This document shows, piece by piece, positions 56,021-64,000 of a stretch of DNA of 64,000 nucleotides. Origin of the DNA: Echinicola vietnamensis DSM 17526 (lineage in GTDB: Bacteria; Bacteroidota; Bacteroidia; Cytophagales; Cyclobacteriaceae); assembly GCF_000325705.1 (NCBI RefSeq), contig NC_019904.1:5005501-5069500 (forward strand), given 5' to 3'. How positions within the stretch are numbered: the first letter of the stretch is position 1; each line of letters starts with the position of its first letter. The notes under the pieces are model-generated. The model was not told where the DNA came from and did not search any database. It saw only the letters and a program-made list of their open reading frames with translations. A program made the position numbers and the translations under genes.

Positions 56021-57439
56021 TTACTGGGTGGCTTCGGGAATGTCCAGCGTATTGGAAAAATAACCATACTTCAGCTTTTCCAGCTGCCATTTGGTAATCA
56101 AATCGATCAGCTTCAACTGGCCTTCCAAAAATTTCTCTTGCCGCTTGTTGAGCAGGAACACGGAACTCTCCCCATAATTGAACTTTTCGGATTCCGCCCA
56201 CAACAAGCGCTCATAACCTTCCACATTTTGTCGCTGGTTGGCCACCTGATTGGCCAGCAATCCTATTTGTGCCTGGCTGTTGAGCACTTTGTTTCGGAGT
56301 CCTAAGCTTTTGTTTTCCAGCTCCAGCTGCTTTTCCTGGATTTTGATCTTGCTGAGCTGTAAGTTTCCCCTCTCGCCCCTGAGCAAAAGCGGAAAACTAA
56401 AGGAAAAGCCCCATTTGTAGTCGTTTTCATTGTACCCCGGCAGCCCTTCCCCGTCCGGGGTGAGCAGTGGCATGTATTTGAGCTTGAGCTTGGGCAGCAG
56501 TTTTTCCTGTTTCATCCTTCTTTCCGCTTCGAGGGCAGAAAGGTCCAACCTGCTCTTCTGTAACATGGGATGCTGCTCCACCGAGTCGATGGGAAACTCA
56601 GGCACCCCTGCGGCTTCGCGCAAAGTTTCCAACTGCTCAGGATCCCTTCCCTGCAGGTAAGCATTTCCATCTTGGTCCCAAAGAAAGTTTTCCAAATTCC
56701 GCACGGTAGCCACATAACTGGATTGGGCAGACTGCAGCAGGTTTTGCCGATCCTGCCAAACCGTAAAGGCCTCCAAGGTGTCCATGGCGGTTTTTTCGCC
56801 GTTTAAGTAAGCTGTCTTGGTGTTTTCAAAGTAATTTTCAGCCAGTTCCACACTTTCCTGGACGATTTCCAAAGACTGATGGCTATTAGCCCAATAAAAA
56901 TAGGCCTCTGCAGCACTGAAATACAGGTCGTTGGTCTGTAAGACCTGATCCTGCTCGGCAATGGCCGCATAGGCCTTGGCCTGCTTCAGGGCCGTCCTGC
57001 CTTCATCCATCAAGAGTCCTTGGAGCACGTTCAGCTCGATACCGGCATTCCACAGGCCATCATCTCCGGCAATATAGTTTTCAGGGTTCAGGTTATAGCC
57101 CGAGTTTTTCTCATAGCCCGCCACCAGGTCAAATCCTGCGACTGTGGGAATCCTCAACCCCGAGGCCAGCTTACGGTAGTATATTTTGTCGTCATAATGT
57201 TTTTGGCTGAAATCCGCCCCGACCACAGGGTCAAAATTCCCCCTCGCCGCCCGCACGGTAGCTGCTGCCTTTTGGGCATTGAGCCTTGCCTTTGCCGACA
57301 GGGGATGGTGTGCCAGTACGTCCTGGATATATTGCTCAAAATACAACCTCTCCTCCCCCGCTTCCTGCGCCCATGCCCGGGTCTGCAGCGAGGTGATCAG
57401 GATCCACAATAAGCCCGTATAAATTACCACTCTGCTCAT
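56021..57439 (-). CDS. TolC-family outer-membrane protein of a type I secretion-like system
   Basis: 472 residues with a signal peptide ending RAWAQ (~25). Repeated alpha-barrel helices: YFEQYIQDVLAHHPLSAKARLNAQKAAATVRA, AEAYFYWANSHQSLEIVQES, LELENKSLGLRNKVLNSQ and LIDLITKWQLEKLKYGY. It forms the outer-membrane exit duct. The gene lies 8 bases after the HlyD-like gene and is last in the ABC-HlyD-TolC operon. An 8-bp inverted repeat (TCGTGCTG/CAGCACGA) lies just after it but lacks a T-run. Confidence 0.9.
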   Translation of the reverse strand: MSRVVIYTGLLWILITSLQTRAWAQEAGEERLYFEQYIQDVLAHHPLSAKARLNAQKAAATVRAARGNFDPVVGADFSQKHYDDKIYYRKLASGLRIPTVAGFDLVAGYEKNSGYNLNPENYIAGDDGLWNAGIELNVLQGLLMDEGRTALKQAKAYAAIAEQDQVLQTNDLYFSAAEAYFYWANSHQSLEIVQESVELAENYFENTKTAYLNGEKTAMDTLEAFTVWQDRQNLLQSAQSSYVATVRNLENFLWDQDGNAYLQGRDPEQLETLREAAGVPEFPIDSVEQHPMLQKSRLDLSALEAERRMKQEKLLPKLKLKYMPLLTPDGEGLPGYNENDYKWGFSFSFPLLLRGERGNLQLSKIKIQEKQLELENKSLGLRNKVLNSQAQIGLLANQVANQRQNVEGYERLLWAESEKFNYGESSVFLLNKRQEKFLEGQLKLIDLITKWQLEKLKYGYFSNTLDIPEATQ

Positions 57440-57447
57440 GTCAATGC

Positions 57448-58824
57448 CTATTTTACTGATTTCAAGGGAGCCTTTAATTTAATGGCCTTGGGATTGGCCT
57501 TTTCTTCGCTATAGTAATCTGTAGGGAAGCCATTCAGCTGTCTCCATATCTCGTACCATAGCGGCACATCGTTCAGAAGTAGGAATGCCCGCGCTCCTGT
57601 ACCGATGCTGAGCCTTTCCGGCCACTTGCGCTCTTCTGGATCGGGGGTCACCAGCAGCCTGTAGTAGCCGTTACTGCTGATAAAGCGGTCCATGGCTACC
57701 ACTTTTCCGGAAAAGATCCCCGTAGAAGCCTCTGGCCAGCCGCTGATGACGATCGCAGGCCAGCCGTCAAAGCGTAGTCGTACCTTTTCGTTCTCCTGAA
57801 CCAGCGGTAGATCGCGTGGGCGGACATACACTTCCACGGCCAGGTCATAGCGCTCTGGCACGATGGTCATGATATCGGTACCTTCTTTGATCATTTCCCC
57901 AATCCCTTTGGTCACGGTTTTGGTAATATAGCCTGATTGGGGGGCGGTGATAAAGTAACGTTCCCTTCTTTCGGTATAATTGCGCAGTTGATTCCGAAGT
58001 TTGGAAGCATCTGCCTGTGTGCCCAATTTGGAGGAAAGGGCCGTTTGGATATCCGATTGTACCTTGGAAAGCTTGTCCCGGTACTCCCGCTCAGTGGAGG
58101 AAATCTGCAGGTCCAGGTTGAGCAGCTCGTTACGTTGGTTGGTGAGTTTGTTCTCTTGGACGGTCACCTTTGCCCTTGTTTCCTGTACCTTCAGCTCCTT
58201 TTCCTGCAGCTCGGTAAGGGACTTAAGGCCTTTGGCGTGCAGCTCGGTGGTACGCTGCAGCTGGTTTTCGGCAATGGAAAGGTTAGTCTTGAAAGCCACC
58301 AGGTCCATGCTGTCCATTTCCACCTTGTTCTTGGCCTGAAGGATCTTATTGTCCAGCTGGCGCAATTTGAATTCCAGCGCTTCCTGGACCGCTTGGTATT
58401 GCGACCTCAGCGCCCCAACTTTCATCTCATAGGAATCCGCACTTTGGGTCTTGGCGTTCAGCTGTTCTTCGGTACGCTCCAAGAGGTTGGGATCAAAATA
58501 TTCGCTCTTGGCATCGGAGATGAACACCAAGGTATCGCCCTGCTGGACAAAATCACCTTCCTTTACGTACCATCGTTCCAACCTCCCGGAAATTACCGAT
58601 TGGATGGATTGTGGCCGCTGCTCCGGGGAGCGGGTGGTCACGTAGCCGTCCGTTTGAATATTCTGTGTCCAAGGCAAAAACATGGCCGCCACAAACACTA
58701 TAAAAATGATCAGGAAGGTCCTTCTTGAAAACTGAAAGGGTTTGGCATCTTCCAACACCTTAAAGACCTTGAAATCCTTCTTTTTGATATAATTATGAAT
58801 ACTATTTTCAGAGATATTAAGCAT
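57448..58824 (-). CDS. HlyD-family membrane-fusion protein
   Basis: 458 residues. One membrane segment (~35-52, FLIIFIVFVAAMFLPW), then a biotinyl-lipoyl-like half (RPQSIQSVISGRLERWYVKEGDFVQQG), a long coiled coil (~95-275, rich in Lys/Glu/Gln), the second lipoyl half (TAPQSGYITKTVTKGIGEMI) and a C-terminal beta-barrel (LAVEVYVRPRDLPLVQENEKVRLRFDG). It spans the periplasm between the ABC protein and the TolC protein. It begins 6 bases after the ABC gene. Confidence 0.92.
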   Translation of the reverse strand: MLNISENSIHNYIKKKDFKVFKVLEDAKPFQFSRRTFLIIFIVFVAAMFLPWTQNIQTDGYVTTRSPEQRPQSIQSVISGRLERWYVKEGDFVQQGDTLVFISDAKSEYFDPNLLERTEEQLNAKTQSADSYEMKVGALRSQYQAVQEALEFKLRQLDNKILQAKNKVEMDSMDLVAFKTNLSIAENQLQRTTELHAKGLKSLTELQEKELKVQETRAKVTVQENKLTNQRNELLNLDLQISSTEREYRDKLSKVQSDIQTALSSKLGTQADASKLRNQLRNYTERRERYFITAPQSGYITKTVTKGIGEMIKEGTDIMTIVPERYDLAVEVYVRPRDLPLVQENEKVRLRFDGWPAIVISGWPEASTGIFSGKVVAMDRFISSNGYYRLLVTPDPEERKWPERLSIGTGARAFLLLNDVPLWYEIWRQLNGFPTDYYSEEKANPKAIKLKAPLKSVK

Positions 58825-58830
58825 AGCAGG

Positions 58831-60462
58831 TTACAGCTTCACGGTCATTGTACTTTTTTTCAACCATTCCTCATCATCGCTGATGACAACCAGCGTCCAT
58901 GGCTGTTTTTCATCGGTCAGGTAATCGATCAACTGAACCCTTTCGGCGGTTGGCATATTGACCAAAGGGTCTTCCATCAGCAGCAGCCCTGGCCGGTGGC
59001 AAATGGCACGTGCCAAGTGTATTTTTTGGATGATGCACCGTGGCGTGCGCCTCCCCCCGCTGTCCATGATCGTTTCCAATCCTTTTGGCAGGCCCTTGAT
59101 ATAATCCTCCAGCCCCAAATCGCGTAACATTTCCGATAATTCCTTTTCGGGCACCTGCCTGCCCACTAAAATATTTTCCCTGATGGTTGCTTCAAATATC
59201 TGGTTGGCGGCAAAGACAATTCCCAGTTTTTGGTGCAGGCTTTTTCTGCTCAGTACGCTATAGGAAATATCGTTCAGCAACACGTCGCCCGATTCCAGTT
59301 CCTGCACTCCGGCAAACACCTGCAGCAGGGTGGATTTTCCCGAGCCCGTTCCGCTGTTGAGCACCGCCCTGGCCCTTTCCGGAATGGTCAGGTCCAGCTC
59401 GCTAAAGGTCGGATCAGCAGCTCCTTTATGCCGAAAGGTGGCCTTTTTCAAGGAAAGCGAACATTCCACATCGGCGGCAAGCACTTCCTGCCCCTTGTTC
59501 TCCTGAAGCTCCAAGTCGGTCACGAAACCGATTTTATCAAAAGCTGTCAGCACATCGTATACATTGTCCCAGACCCGTAATAGCTTCTCAACCGAATTGA
59601 TGATCAGGATGATGACAATCTCGGCGGCCACAAACTGGCCAATGTTCATCTGCTGGTTAAAGACCAACAGCCCGCCCACGACCAAGATTCCTGCGGCAAT
59701 GATGATCTTGAACCCCACAAAGGACTTAAACTGATCCAGCAATACCTTAAAATGGGATTCCCTGCTGTTAACGTAATCAGCCGTAATATCATCGGTCTTT
59801 CGCAGGTGAAATGACGTTGGGTCATTCAGCTGAAACGTCCTCCTGGCACGACCAATTTCTTCCAACCAGTGTGCCAATCGGTACTTATATTTGCTTTCCT
59901 CAATGCTGGTATCCAAACCGATCTTACCGGTGATTTTCACCAATAGATAAAGGATCAGGATCATGACCAGTCCCATCCAGATAAAGTACAGGCTGTACAC
60001 GGACAGTAACAACAGCCCGAAAAAGATCTGAAAGGTGGACAGCGACAGGTCGATCAGGATCTTGGGCAATCCTTTTTGGATGGTCAGGGTATCGAAAAAA
60101 CGGTTGGCCAGCTCCGGTGCGTGGATACTATCCACCTCCTTGGCTTTCATTTTGGGAAACCGAAATGCAAACTCAAAGGCCGAGCGGGCAAAAATATCCT
60201 GCTGGATGTTCTCCACAATCCGCAATTGCAGCACTTGCAACACCCCTGCTACGCCAATCCCCATCAAAACCACGGTAACCAAAATAAACCAAGAGGATGA
60301 CAGCTGTCCGGTTTGGAGAAAATTAATGATGGCCTGGATTCCCAGTGGCAGGGACAGGTTTACCACACCGATAAAAACGGCGTAGGTATAAATCTGCCTT
60401 ATTTCGGGCTTATACAGTTTCAAAAGCCGCCATAGCCTTTTCACAGGGGATAAAGTACTCAT
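58831..60462 (-). CDS. ABC transporter (membrane plus ATPase) with degenerate ATPase motifs
   Basis: 543 residues. Six-helix membrane domain (~25-300) and an ATPase domain (~335-543). Walker A is intact (SGTGSGKST, ~374). The signature is SGGRRTP instead of LSGGQ (~469), Walker B reads LLLMEDP (~495) with the usual Asp-Glu swapped to Glu-Asp, and the switch position is VISDDEEW (~525) where a His is expected. It lacks a C39 peptidase domain. It forms a type I secretion-like operon with HlyD and TolC proteins. ATP binding looks possible; efficient hydrolysis is doubtful, or this is a divergent subfamily. Confidence 0.85.
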   Translation of the reverse strand: MSTLSPVKRLWRLLKLYKPEIRQIYTYAVFIGVVNLSLPLGIQAIINFLQTGQLSSSWFILVTVVLMGIGVAGVLQVLQLRIVENIQQDIFARSAFEFAFRFPKMKAKEVDSIHAPELANRFFDTLTIQKGLPKILIDLSLSTFQIFFGLLLLSVYSLYFIWMGLVMILILYLLVKITGKIGLDTSIEESKYKYRLAHWLEEIGRARRTFQLNDPTSFHLRKTDDITADYVNSRESHFKVLLDQFKSFVGFKIIIAAGILVVGGLLVFNQQMNIGQFVAAEIVIILIINSVEKLLRVWDNVYDVLTAFDKIGFVTDLELQENKGQEVLAADVECSLSLKKATFRHKGAADPTFSELDLTIPERARAVLNSGTGSGKSTLLQVFAGVQELESGDVLLNDISYSVLSRKSLHQKLGIVFAANQIFEATIRENILVGRQVPEKELSEMLRDLGLEDYIKGLPKGLETIMDSGGRRTPRCIIQKIHLARAICHRPGLLLMEDPLVNMPTAERVQLIDYLTDEKQPWTLVVISDDEEWLKKSTMTVKL

Positions 60463-60903
60463 AAAGTTACGCTACAAATTTTACGAAATAGTTGGATACT
60501 TTTTCAGAACCATTAAACACCAAAACGGCATCCAAGGTTTCTGAAATTTTCATTCTGATGGCGGTAGGAGTGCGAATTTATAAAATAACCGCCTAAAATT
60601 GGAATTTCGCGAGACTTTTCGACCAAAAATTCAAAATTATTTAACATCCGATTTCGGATCAAGCAATGTTTCTGGGGGGATGATTTTCGACATGTTCTTA
60701 TGAAAGAAAATTTCACACCGTTACAACGATGGTTTTCCTCCATCCGCTCGAATGGGTTTTAGCGGGAAGTTGTGGAGAATGGGGCGGTCAATGACGCTAA
60801 AACGGAAAACGTTGGTTGGGTTAATTTACCATGGGCTTCACCCATGGCTATGAATGTGCCGTCCCTTTGGAGCTAACTTTCGAGGTTACATTTTACACCA
60901 TAC
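60463..60903. other. Intergenic region upstream of the secretion operon
   Basis: 441 bases without a convincing gene. A 76-codon minus-strand frame (60513-60743) has no start-site or codon support and was left out. A promoter for the ABC gene is expected near 60480-60540 but no exact -7 element was found. Confidence 0.45.
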
Positions 60904-61036
60904 CACGGATTTGCCATTTCTTAAGCATCCTATCTGTGTTTATCAGCGTTCATCCGTGGCCAAATAGCAACCAAAGATGGCGAAGATCATATTTACCCAT
61001 CGAAACAGGCTACCCCCATCTTTTCTGCTTGATCCC
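60904..61036 (+). repeat. Dispersed intergenic repeat, copy C
   Basis: Closest to copy A: TTAAGCATCCTATCTGTG, CGTTCATCCGTGGCCAAAT, CATATTTACCCATCG and CTGCTTGATCCC occur in the same order and spacing. It lies between two operons. Confidence 0.8.
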
Positions 61037-61092
61037 CGATTTCTTTTCTTGGGGAAAGGACTTCCATCTTTTTCCTGATAAAGTCCCATGAC

Positions 61093-61129
61093 GAAAAAGG
61101 TTCCTTTCCGCATGACCAGAAAGGAACCT
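61093..61129 (-). terminator. Terminator of the second SusC/SusD operon
   Basis: AGGTTCCTTT pairs with AAAGGAACCT around a 12-base loop (61098-61129), followed on the minus strand by T5. 30 bases after the SusD stop, so no enzyme genes follow in this operon. Confidence 0.85.
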
Positions 61130-61158
61130 CGAGGATTATTCCAACATAAAAAACACGG

Positions 61159-62646
61159 TCAATATCCGGGATTTTGATCGCTGGAAGCATCCATGGCCTG
61201 GTTATAATTCAGCTCATCCACGGGTATCGGCCAAAGATAATGTTTCTCGGCAATGCTGATGCCCTTGTTTTGGGAAACGAATTCCTCTGCCCTTCCCAAC
61301 CGCTTCAGGTCCAGCCAGCGTTTCCCTTCAAATTGGAATTCATAGGCCCGCTCTTGCAACACGGCATCCAGAAATGCCTCCGTGGACATCTCCGAGAGAC
61401 CGAAATCCACTTCACCCGGCACCGAAGGATCCAAGCCGTACCCCCTTCTGTGTACTTGGTTCAGTGCTTCCAGGGCCTCGCCGCTCACCGTCCCGGAAGC
61501 GCGAACATCCGCTTCAGCAAACAGCAACAACACCTCTGCGTAGCGGTAGATGGGCAGGTCATTTCCCGCTCCGGTGTTGTCCGGCGCTTCGGGCTCCACA
61601 TACTTCCCGCTGACCAAGGTGGTCGCCCCCAGGCCAAAGTCCACGTTGGACCACAGCTGCTTTCTCAGGTCTGCATCGTCCCATTGCTCGAAAAAGGGAT
61701 TGGCGGCATCCCCGTAATGGGCATAGGCCCCGCCAAAGTTGTACAATCCCGTACTGGGGTGGTTCAATATCCACGGCAACCCATTCCCCTGGGCTGATTG
61801 ACGGGCATATTTCAGGTAAAAAACCTCTTCGCTGCTATTGACCAAATCAGGCCCAAAGATCTTCCACTGGATATCTTCTACGCGTTGGACCGGAACAAGT
61901 CCAAACTGCCCCGAATCGATCACTTCCTTTGCTTTGACCTGGGCCGAATCATACGCTTCAAGCTGAAGAAAAACATCTGCCATCAACGTCTTGGCCGCCC
62001 ATAGGGTAGGCCTTCCCGGCTGTGCGGGTTCGGCAGGCAAGGCACGCTCGGCCATCCGCAGATCTTCCAAGATAAACGCGTATACTTGATCCGCATTGGC
62101 TTTGGGCACATCCCTTTCCTCCATGTTTTCTTCGGTCCTGAGCGGCACCCCTCCCCAGTTACGGACCAGGTCAAAATAGGTCAATGCCCTTAAAAACCGG
62201 GCTTCACCCAAAAAGCGGTCGCGCACTTCCTGTGCCACTTGCTCACTTTGGGGGACATGGAAAATCACCAGGTTGGCATTTCTGATCCCTTCGTAAAACA
62301 TGGTCCAGCGACTGGCGGCGGTGTTGATGTTGGTGGCATTCAACCCGTCGAAATCATTGTATTGGGCCCTGCTTCCCCGCCCGTATCCCCAATCGGTATG
62401 GGCGCTCAGAACGGCCACTTGTTCGGAACGTACATTGCGCAGCGGATTATAAATGGCATTCGTGGCCGCTTCGATATCTGCTGCGGACTGGTAAAAGTTT
62501 TCCGCCACCACGGTCTTGGGCGTTTCTTCCAGCAAATCGCTGCACCCTACCAGTACGGTAAATGCCCACAGGATCATCGGTGCCCTGCCAGCAAATCGGA
62601 AAGGCCTTTGGCATAAATTTCGGGAAATGATATGATCGGTATTCAT
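61159..62646 (-). CDS. SusD/RagB-family lipoprotein (second pair)
   Basis: 495 residues from the ATG at 62646 (MNTDHIISRN). The frame is open to 62751 but that part overlaps the susC gene. Lipobox LVGC (Cys34). SusD signatures: FLGEARFLRALTYFDLVRNWGGVPL, LPIYRYAEVLLLFAEADVRASG and ERAYEFQFEGKRWLDLKRLGRAEEF, ending SSDQNPGY. It is shorter than the SusD at 16501 and clearly divergent, so it likely binds another glycan. It follows susC by 22 bases and is the last gene of its operon. Confidence 0.94.
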   Translation of the reverse strand: MNTDHIISRNLCQRPFRFAGRAPMILWAFTVLVGCSDLLEETPKTVVAENFYQSAADIEAATNAIYNPLRNVRSEQVAVLSAHTDWGYGRGSRAQYNDFDGLNATNINTAASRWTMFYEGIRNANLVIFHVPQSEQVAQEVRDRFLGEARFLRALTYFDLVRNWGGVPLRTEENMEERDVPKANADQVYAFILEDLRMAERALPAEPAQPGRPTLWAAKTLMADVFLQLEAYDSAQVKAKEVIDSGQFGLVPVQRVEDIQWKIFGPDLVNSSEEVFYLKYARQSAQGNGLPWILNHPSTGLYNFGGAYAHYGDAANPFFEQWDDADLRKQLWSNVDFGLGATTLVSGKYVEPEAPDNTGAGNDLPIYRYAEVLLLFAEADVRASGTVSGEALEALNQVHRRGYGLDPSVPGEVDFGLSEMSTEAFLDAVLQERAYEFQFEGKRWLDLKRLGRAEEFVSQNKGISIAEKHYLWPIPVDELNYNQAMDASSDQNPGY

Positions 62647-62668
62647 GGTCTGTATCGCGTTTGGATGG

Positions 62669-64000
62669 TTAGAAGGTGGCCCTGAGGCCCACGGTATAGG
62701 ATTTTGGAATAGGATAGCTGAAGTGGTCGATCCCGAGACTGGCATCGGCACCGTTGCTGTTTACCTCGGGATCCCACCAGGAATAATCGGTAAACGTAAG
62801 CAGGTTTTGGCCACTGACATAAAGTTTCAGGTTACCGATCCACTTGGATTCCGGGAAGGCAAAATCATAGGCCAGTTGGATATTTTTCACCCGCAGGTAA
62901 GAGCCGTCCTCCACATAGCGGTCGGACACCTTCAGGTCATTGTTTCGGCTGATCCTCGGGTATTTGGCATCGGTATTCTCTGCGGTCCAATGATCCAGCA
63001 GCACTTCTTCCGGCATGTTCAACCCCTGCCCGAAATCCATGGTGCTGGATATGGCACTGACATTAAAGATATCGTTGCCCTTGGTCCCCTGCAGGAACAG
63101 GTCCAACTGAAAGTTCTTGAAGGTCATCGTGGAATTGATGCCATAATAAAAATCGGGATTGGGATCGCCAATGGCGGTCTTGTCCGACTCGTTAATCTCC
63201 CCGTCCCCGTTCAGGTCCCTGTAGCGGATATTACCATCTTCGGTATAGCCGTCCTCTTGATAGCCCCAAAACTGCCCCAGGGGCCTTCCCTCTTCCATGA
63301 TGGAAAAGTTATCCGCCACGGTCACTACATTAATATAGTTGGTCAGAATGGGTTCGCCATCGTTCAGGCTGATGACCCTGTTTCGGTTAAAGGCGATGTT
63401 CCCGCTCAAGTTCCAGTGGAACCCCCTGTTCAGCACTATGGCATCCATGCTGAGCTCAAGGCCCTTGTTCTGAATTTCGCCTACATTGGCCACGGTGGTG
63501 GTATAGCCAAAGGAGCTGGGCAGCCTGACCGTGCTGAGCAGGTCGCGGGTGTTTTTGATGTAATAGTCCGCCCCCAGCATGATGCGGCCACCGATCAGCC
63601 CAAGGTCCAGCCCAACGTCAAACTGCTCGGTGGTTTCCCATTTAAGGTCTCCCGGCAGGACCGACTGTGGCGCAAAGGTGCTGTACAGCTCCTCGCCAAA
63701 AACGGTATAGCCCGGAAAAAGCCTGTTCAAGGTACTGTACGGATCAATGGCCTGACTTCCGGTAAGCCCCCAACTTGTACGTATCTTCAGCTCGGACACC
63801 ACCTGCTGTTGCTGCATAAATCCTTCTTGGGACACCCGCCAAGCCAGTGCTGCGGAGGGAAAATGCCCCCATTTGTTACCTTCGCTGTAGCGCGAGGAAC
63901 CATCGGCACGCCAAGTGGCCGTAAACAGGTACTTGTCAGCATAATTATAGTTCAACCGACCGATATAGGAAAGCAGTACCGACTTGGCATATCCCGAAGT
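62669..64000 (-). CDS. SusC/RagA-family TonB-dependent transporter (partial, right edge)
   Basis: The frame is open to 64000, giving 443 codons of the C-terminal barrel. The start, signal peptide, plug and any STN domain lie outside the window. Diagnostic SusC blocks: SYIGRLNYNYADKYLFTATW, KWGHFPSAALAWRVSQEGFM, RTSWGLTGSQAIDPYSTLNR, GLDLGLIGGRIMLGADYYIK, and the end YTVGLRATF with terminal Phe. Partner of the SusD just downstream. No sigma/FecR pair is visible on this side, so its regulation cannot be judged. Confidence 0.93.
   Translation of the reverse strand, partial: TSGYAKSVLLSYIGRLNYNYADKYLFTATWRADGSSRYSEGNKWGHFPSAALAWRVSQEGFMQQQQVVSELKIRTSWGLTGSQAIDPYSTLNRLFPGYTVFGEELYSTFAPQSVLPGDLKWETTEQFDVGLDLGLIGGRIMLGADYYIKNTRDLLSTVRLPSSFGYTTTVANVGEIQNKGLELSMDAIVLNRGFHWNLSGNIAFNRNRVISLNDGEPILTNYINVVTVADNFSIMEEGRPLGQFWGYQEDGYTEDGNIRYRDLNGDGEINESDKTAIGDPNPDFYYGINSTMTFKNFQLDLFLQGTKGNDIFNVSAISSTMDFGQGLNMPEEVLLDHWTAENTDAKYPRISRNNDLKVSDRYVEDGSYLRVKNIQLAYDFAFPESKWIGNLKLYVSGQNLLTFTDYSWWDPEVNSNGADASLGIDHFSYPIPKSYTVGLRATF

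Noticed and set aside
55833..56201. 122-codon minus-strand frame at the 3' end of the TolC gene
   Set aside because: It overlaps the end of a well-supported gene in another frame, and its composition is not protein-like.
60513..60743. 76-codon minus-strand frame upstream of the ABC gene
   Set aside because: No ribosome-binding site, promoter or domain. The sequence looks like non-coding leader; conservation elsewhere would be needed to revive it.

Overview
The window looks like a chromosomal segment of a marine-type Bacteroidota, most likely Cytophagales/Cyclobacteriaceae (Echinicola- or Cyclobacterium-like). This is inferred from two SusC/SusD pairs, an ECF sigma/FecR pair, a type IX secretion sorting domain, promoter -7 elements of the TAnnTTTG type, a CzcA pump fused to an outer-membrane factor, and weak ribosome-binding sites. 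No rRNA, tRNA or CRISPR array was seen.

1-6.4 kb is a mobile-element landing zone. It holds the end of an IS3-like element, a 124-bp attC-like inverted repeat behind a shortened ydeI-type gene (resembling an integron cassette remnant), two IS66-type elements fused head to head through a perfect 34-bp palindrome, and an intact IS982-family insertion.

6.4-23.7 kb is one polysaccharide utilization locus, all on the minus strand. In transcription order it encodes an ECF sigma factor, FecR anti-sigma factor, SusC, SusD, a 1431-residue secreted beta-helix protein with a T9SS tail, a sialate O-acetylesterase-like lipoprotein, a GH88 unsaturated glucuronyl hydrolase, an SGNH esterase-like protein and a DASS anion symporter. 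The enzymes suggest an acetylated, uronate-containing glycan. The IS982 copy sits exactly at the last codon of the symporter gene and separates it from its terminator.

23.7-29.7 kb is an accessory pocket. A 1009-residue protein joins a TOTE-type archaeo-eukaryotic primase domain to an SF2 helicase. It is divergent from an AlbA/GHKL-type ATP-binding protein gene that is frameshifted at three tandem decamers, which could be a phase switch.

29.7-37.4 kb is a heavy-metal efflux operon (czcA fused to an outer-membrane factor, czcB, response regulator, kinase). Three 11-bp-spaced repeats at its promoter look like the response-regulator site. A GH30 glycosidase and glutamate 5-kinase (proB) follow.

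40.4-45.9 kb is an iron-type uptake operon (TonB receptor, DUF4374 lipoprotein, PepSY membrane protein) behind a 7-1-7 palindrome resembling a Fur-type operator. 46.1-51.9 kb is a tripartite RND efflux operon. Then come an Omp85-like barrel, a small secreted protein and, on the minus strand, 6-phosphogluconate dehydrogenase.

56.0-60.5 kb is a type I secretion-like operon (ABC, HlyD, TolC) whose ATPase has degenerate catalytic motifs. The window ends in a second SusD/SusC pair, with SusC cut by the right edge. A ~130-bp intergenic repeat occurs three times (29.4, 54.1 and 60.9 kb), always in the same orientation.
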